From contig JASLGJ010000277.1 of the NCBI GenBank assembly GCA_030150085.1, positions 1-11,326 of the forward strand: DNA of 11,326 nt, given 5' to 3'. Under the pieces are notes generated by a model. The model searched no databases, was not told the DNA's origin, and was given only the letters and a program-made list of their open reading frames with translations. Of this stretch, positions 8,426-11,326 are shown in pieces (the first letter of the stretch is position 1; every line of letters starts with the position of its first letter). The position numbers and the translations under genes are program-made. The DNA is from Candidatus Elarobacter sp. (lineage in GTDB: Bacteria > Vulcanimicrobiota > Vulcanimicrobiia > Vulcanimicrobiales > Vulcanimicrobiaceae).

Positions 8426-9123
8426 CCGCCCCGGCCGCCGACGTCCTGCACCGCCCCGTCGCCGCGCTGGTGCGCGCGTACGGCGCGCCGGCCGCGGTCG
8501 CCAGCCGCGACGACGGCCAGCGCTTCGTCTTCGCCGACGGCCCGGCCAGCGTCACCGCGGTGGTCGACGACGAGGCGACGGTCCACGCGGTCGACCTCGC
8601 GCTGCCCGCCGGCACGCCGTACGCGCTCGCGCTCGACGACGGCAAGCCGCACCGCCTGACCTTCGGCGTCACGACCTCGCTGGGCGCGCGCGACGAGCTG
8701 GCCGCCGACGCGGAGAACGAAGGCCCGAATTTCCGCGTGTTCCGGCTCGGCGCGGGCTCGGACGCGGTGCTCGTGTTCGACCCGGCCACGAGCCTGCTGA
8801 CCCGGATCGTGCTGGGCGACCGGGGCGCGCTGCTGCGCCTGGGCTATCTGGCCGACCCGCAGCCGGTGCAGCAGCGCTTTCCCTACGCCGCGCCCAAGCT
8901 GCGCCACACCGACGTGCCCGAGGGCAGCGGCGCCAAGGCCACCGTGCTGCGGCTCGACCTCGACCGGGGCGGGGTGGTGCGCAACGTCGCGGTCGTCGTG
9001 CCCAGCGGCGACGCGGCGTTCGACGACGAGCTCGTCAAGCGGCTGGGCGGCGACGCGTACGCGCCGGCGAAGCTGGGCGGGCGGGCGATCGGGGCCAGCG
9101 TCTACCGCGAGGTGCGCCATTAG
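8422..9123 (+). CDS. Uncharacterised protein with a C-terminal TonB-C-like domain and no membrane anchor
   Basis: A 233-residue protein from a GTG overlapping the rimI stop (GTGA). No complete family is recognised. The C-terminal part (about 172-233) resembles the TonB C-terminal fold: a strand ending in VVVPSGD, then AAFDDELVKRL, then YAPAKLGGRAIGASVYREV, which matches the general SSGxxxLDxAAxxAV...F.PA...G.P pattern. TonB proteins normally have an N-terminal membrane helix and a Pro-rich spacer; neither is present, and there is no signal peptide, so the protein looks cytoplasmic. The region before it seems to contain two related beta-rich units of 45-55 residues (about 12-61 and 80-133), each of the form long strand, turn, hydrophobic strand. 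It is coupled to rimI and followed 13 nt later by yqeK. Role unknown. Confidence 0.75.
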   Translation: MTAPAADVLHRPVAALVRAYGAPAAVASRDDGQRFVFADGPASVTAVVDDEATVHAVDLALPAGTPYALALDDGKPHRLTFGVTTSLGARDELAADAENEGPNFRVFRLGAGSDAVLVFDPATSLLTRIVLGDRGALLRLGYLADPQPVQQRFPYAAPKLRHTDVPEGSGAKATVLRLDLDRGGVVRNVAVVVPSGDAAFDDELVKRLGGDAYAPAKLGGRAIGASVYREVRH

Positions 9124-9136
9124 CGGCACCGCGTTC

Positions 9137-9718
9137 GTGCGCGCCGCGCGCGCGGTGCGCGAGCACCTCGGCCAGCGCCACCGCTACGCCCACACCTTGC
9201 GCGTGGCGCGCCTGGCGGTCAAGCTCGCCCGCGCGCACGGCGTCGATGCGGACCGGGCCCGGCTCGCCGGGCTGCTGCACGACCTGGCCCGGCTGTGGTC
9301 CAACGAGCGGCTGCTGGAGGCCTGCGCCGAGCGCGGCCTGCCGGTCGACGCCTTCGAGCGCGCCAACCCGGTCGTGCTGCACGCCCGCCTGGGAGCGGAG
9401 ATCGCGCGCGACACGTTCGGGGTGAGCGACGAAGGCGTGCTCTCGGCGATCCGCAAGCACACCGTCGCGGCCGCCGACATGAGCCCGCTCGACGCGATCG
9501 TGTACCTGGCCGACGGGCTGGAGCCGGGGCGCGACTTCAGCGGCCGGGCGGAGCTGGCCGCCCTGGCCCAGACCGACCTCGACGAAGCCATGCGGGCCGT
9601 CCTGGCCTCGTCCCTGACCTACCTGCGCGGGCGCGGCTTGAGCCCCGCCCCGCAAACGCTGGCCGCCGCACGTACCTATGGGCTCGATGCAGCCCGAGAG
9701 GAGAAACGCTCTGCCTGA
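9137..9718 (+). CDS. yqeK: HD-domain hydrolase YqeK, probable symmetrical Ap4A hydrolase
   Basis: YqeK-family HD proteins hydrolyse diadenosine tetraphosphate (Ap4A) symmetrically to two ADP, a role shown for Gram-positive members. The 193-residue product has the metal-site residues: His19 in YAHTLRVA, the HD pair His48-Asp49 in GLLHDLARLW, His82 in VVLHARLGAEIA, His108 in IRKHT, and Asp126 in IVYLADGLEPGR. GTG 9137 is the first usual start after the previous gene's stop, 13 nt away; no strong ribosome binding site is seen. The gene overlaps the rsfS start. In many bacteria yqeK lies between nadD and rsfS; here nadD is absent and the TonB-C-like gene takes that position. Confidence 0.92.
   Translation: MRAARAVREHLGQRHRYAHTLRVARLAVKLARAHGVDADRARLAGLLHDLARLWSNERLLEACAERGLPVDAFERANPVVLHARLGAEIARDTFGVSDEGVLSAIRKHTVAAADMSPLDAIVYLADGLEPGRDFSGRAELAALAQTDLDEAMRAVLASSLTYLRGRGLSPAPQTLAAARTYGLDAAREEKRSA
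9696..9713 (+). promoter_or_regulatory. Strong Shine-Dalgarno placed for a CTG start of rsfS
   Basis: GAGAGGAG (9696-9703) is one of the best ribosome binding sites in the window. The only in-frame codon at proper distance is CTG 9711, seven bases after AGGAG. The two in-frame ATGs (9678 and 9687) lie upstream of it and have no comparable site of their own. The site decides the start choice for rsfS. Confidence 0.65.
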
Positions 9719-10055
9719 CCTCGATCTGGTCGCGCTCGTGCGCGACGCCGCGGAGGACAAGAAGGCCGAGGACATCGCCGTCCTCGACCTCGCCGGCCGC
9801 ACCATCGTCGCCGACGCCTTCGTCGTCATGACGGGCCGCTCGACGATTCAGACCCGCTCGATCGCCGATGCGATCGTGGACGCCGCGGAGGCCCAGGGCT
9901 TGCGCCCGCGCTTGGAAGGCAACGCCGACGGAGGCTGGATCCTGATCGACCTGGGCCACGTCGTGGCCCACGTCTTCACGCCCGAGCAGCGCCAGTTCTA
10001 CAACCTCGAGCGGCTCTGGGGCCGCGTCGCCGAGGCCCGGGCGGAACTGGGATGA
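9711..10055 (+). CDS. rsfS: Ribosomal silencing factor RsfS
   Basis: RsfS binds ribosomal protein uL14 on the large subunit and blocks joining of the subunits, lowering translation when nutrients are short. The product is 114 residues from CTG 9711, or 125 from ATG 9678. The family core is clear: AEDKKAEDIAVLDL (14-27), IVADAFVVMTGRS (32-44), then GWILIDLGHVVAHVF (75-89) and FYNLERLW (96-103). CTG is preferred because it alone has a well-placed Shine-Dalgarno and gives the family's usual N-terminus (P-D-L-D-L-V-A-L-V); ATG 9678 or 9687 adds an 8-11 residue unconserved head. With CTG the gene overlaps yqeK by 8 nt. Its stop overlaps the next gene (ATGA). The family call does not depend on which start is right. 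Confidence 0.93.
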   Translation: MPDLDLVALVRDAAEDKKAEDIAVLDLAGRTIVADAFVVMTGRSTIQTRSIADAIVDAAEAQGLRPRLEGNADGGWILIDLGHVVAHVFTPEQRQFYNLERLWGRVAEARAELG

Positions 10056-10195
10056 GCCGCGGTCCCGCCGGCCGCGGCCCCGCTCGCCGCGGCGGCAACC
10101 GCCAGCTCGTGCGGACGCTGACGAAAGCGTTCGTCTGGGTCGTGCTGGCGATCTTCGTGCTGACCTCGGTCGGCGTCGTGCTGGCCATCCGCTGA
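10052..10195 (+). CDS. 47-residue basic single-pass membrane protein
   Basis: A short gene whose ATG overlaps the rsfS stop in an ATGA arrangement. The first 25 residues are Arg/Gly-rich and strongly positive (MSRGPAGRGPARRGGNRQLV and on). They are followed by one hydrophobic segment at about 26-46 (AFVWVVLAIFVLTSVGVVLAI), which ends at the C-terminal Arg. By the positive-inside rule the N-terminus is cytoplasmic. No family is recognised. The codon-by-codon hydrophobicity and the stop-start overlap support it as real. In other bacteria a LytR-type gene is sometimes found near rsfS; this protein could be a remnant membrane anchor or an independent small protein. Confidence 0.62.
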   Translation: MSRGPAGRGPARRGGNRQLVRTLTKAFVWVVLAIFVLTSVGVVLAIR

Positions 10196-10262
10196 GCGGC
10201 TCGGCCGGTTGGAACTTCCCCGCCGCGCCGGGGTACGTGAAGCCCGGAGGAACAGACACCTG

Positions 10263-11267
10263 ATGAAACCGCTGGCGGCGCTCGCCGCCCTCACCGTCGC
10301 CTTCGCGACCACCCTCGCGCCCGCGTTCGCGCGCGACGGCTACGTGGTCGATGACGCGCACCTGCTCAAGCCCGAAACGGTCAGCACGCTCAACCAGCGG
10401 GTGAGCGACTTCCACGCTCAATCGGGCAAGGAAGTCGTGTTCGTGTCGACGCCGTCGCTGGACGGCCAGCCCGTTGCGACCGCGGCCGAACGGGCCTTCG
10501 CGCAAAACCAGGTCAACGGCGTGATGATCTTCGTCTCGAAGGCGGAACATCGCATCGAAGTCGTGCCTGATCGGGCCGCGAAGACGTTCTTTCCCTCCGG
10601 CAGCACCGACACGATTCGCCAGGCGATAGCCGCGCAGTACAAGACGGGCGACTTCGACGGCGGCACGCTCACCGGCGCGAACCTCGTCATCAACATGTAT
10701 CGCAGCCACCTCGGCTCGCGGGTGCGCCAGCCGGCGTATCAGCAGCCGGTCGGCGCGTCCTCGAACGTCAGCCGCGGCAACGCGGGAGGGTCTTCCATGG
10801 GCTGGATCTGGTGGATCATCATCCTGGCCGTCATCTTCTTCGTCATCCGCGGCATTTTCCGCGCGATGACGGGGCCGCGCATGATGCCGCCCGGCTACGG
10901 CGGCGGCCCCGGCTACGGCGGCGGGTACGGTCCGGGTTACGGCGGCGGGGGGTACGGCGGCGGCGGGGGCGGCTTCTTCAGCGGCCTGCTGGGCGGCCTG
11001 GGCGGCGCCTTCCTGGGTAACGAGCTGTTTGGTAACCGGGGCGGCGGCTTCGGCGGCGGTAACCAGGCCGGCTTCGGCGGCGACGCCGGCGCGGGCGTGG
11101 ACAATAGCGGCTTCCAGAATGATGCCGGCCAGGCCGACATGAGCAACGCCGGCGGGGGCGACTACGGCGGGGGCGACTCCGGCGGCGGCTGGGGCGGCGG
11201 TGGCGGCGGCGACTGGGGTGGCGGCGGAGGCGGCGACTTCGGCGGCGGCGGCGGCGGAGACTGGTAG
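10263..11267 (+). CDS. TPM-domain protein, secreted and membrane-anchored, with a long Gly-rich tail
   Basis: A 334-residue protein with a TPM domain (PF04536, formerly DUF477), found in bacterial YgcG-like and plant TLP18.3 proteins. The layout is a signal peptide (1-23, cleavage after AFA), a TPM domain at about 26-146 (YVVDDAHLLKPETVSTLN at its start, GVMIFVSKAEHRIEVVP in its centre), a linker, and a transmembrane helix at about 181-200 (WIWWIIILAVIFFVIRGIFR). Beyond residue 204 comes roughly 130 residues of Gly-rich sequence with Tyr, Phe, Asp and Trp. A hydrophobic island FFSGLLGGLGGAFLGNELF lies at 238-256, and a near-periodic end has six glycines then Asp-Trp or Asp-Phe, three times. 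ATG 10263 gives a good signal peptide; GGAGG is 12 bases upstream, somewhat far. The domain should face outside; function is not established. Confidence 0.88.
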   Translation: MKPLAALAALTVAFATTLAPAFARDGYVVDDAHLLKPETVSTLNQRVSDFHAQSGKEVVFVSTPSLDGQPVATAAERAFAQNQVNGVMIFVSKAEHRIEVVPDRAAKTFFPSGSTDTIRQAIAAQYKTGDFDGGTLTGANLVINMYRSHLGSRVRQPAYQQPVGASSNVSRGNAGGSSMGWIWWIIILAVIFFVIRGIFRAMTGPRMMPPGYGGGPGYGGGYGPGYGGGGYGGGGGGFFSGLLGGLGGAFLGNELFGNRGGGFGGGNQAGFGGDAGAGVDNSGFQNDAGQADMSNAGGGDYGGGDSGGGWGGGGGGDWGGGGGGDFGGGGGGDW

Positions 11268-11276
11268 AAAACGACG

Positions 11277-11308
11277 AGCGCCTGGGACGACCCGGGCGCT
11301 TCGCTTTT
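11277..11308 (+). terminator. Intrinsic terminator after the TPM gene
   Basis: A 10-bp GC-rich stem (11277-11286 with 11291-11300, one G-U pair) with a 4-nt loop ACGA is followed by a modest U-rich stretch (TCGCTTTT). It starts 10 nt after the TPM stop codon and probably ends the tsaE-to-TPM transcript. The U-tract is interrupted, so efficiency is uncertain. The last bases of the window hold nothing else. Confidence 0.75.
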
Positions 11309-11326
11309 GCGGCGGCGGCGTGCGGT

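Noticed and set aside
9952..9970. 19-base palindrome (9-bp arms around one base) in rsfS
   Set aside because: It encodes the conserved LGHVVAH strand, and GGC/CAC/GTG codons easily produce such symmetry; the loop is too small for an RNA hairpin.
10209..10240. Possible promoter (TTGGAA) and a 5-bp GC hairpin before the TPM gene
   Set aside because: No acceptable -10 box at 16-18 nt, and the stem is short with no U-tract; left as unassigned spacer.

Overview
The window is about 11.3 kb of very GC-rich bacterial chromosome, densely packed with housekeeping genes and without visible mobile elements, tRNA or rRNA genes, or CRISPR arrays. The gene content (SelA/SelB, gyrase A, t6A factors, YqeK, RsfS) is plainly bacterial. 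A TonB-C-like domain hints at a diderm. An uncultured high-GC lineage such as Eremiobacterota/Vulcanimicrobiota is a low-confidence guess from general gene style; no marker in the window settles it.

Left part, minus strand (1-3579): reading in the direction of transcription, a near-consensus promoter (TTGAAA, 17 nt, TATAGT) precedes a DUF4160-like gene and a DUF2442 gene that overlap. Then come trxA (thioredoxin), selA (selenocysteine synthase) and selB (selenocysteine elongation factor, cut by the window edge). trxA/selA overlap by 1 nt and selA/selB abut with no gap, so thioredoxin and selenocysteine insertion are tightly linked. The start of selA contains a perfect 13-bp hairpin.

Middle part, minus strand (3591-6778): a small two-helix membrane protein gene overlaps (GTGA) a 62-aa coiled-coil gene. 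Gyrase subunit A follows and ends in a strong intrinsic terminator. The promoter of the DUF/trx/sel cluster sits directly behind that terminator.

Right part, plus strand (about 6788-11308): a tightly coupled run of tsaE, tsaB and rimI-like genes (t6A synthesis and N-terminal acetylation), a cytoplasmic-looking protein with a TonB-C-like domain, yqeK (Ap4A hydrolase family), rsfS (ribosome silencing factor) and a 47-aa membrane protein. A secreted, membrane-anchored TPM-domain protein with a very long Gly-rich tail follows, then an intrinsic terminator. Most junctions are GTGA/ATGA overlaps or gaps of 7-13 nt. Two genes here, tsaE and rsfS, seem to start at CTG: tsaE has no ATG/GTG/TTG at a sensible place, and rsfS has its only good ribosome binding site in front of CTG.

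The best leads are the non-canonical starts, the TonB-C-like protein inside a translation-factor operon, the selA hairpin, the trxA-selA-selB linkage with the DUF pair upstream, and the acidic insert in SelB. I did not find a clearly new multi-gene system such as a defence island or biosynthetic cluster.
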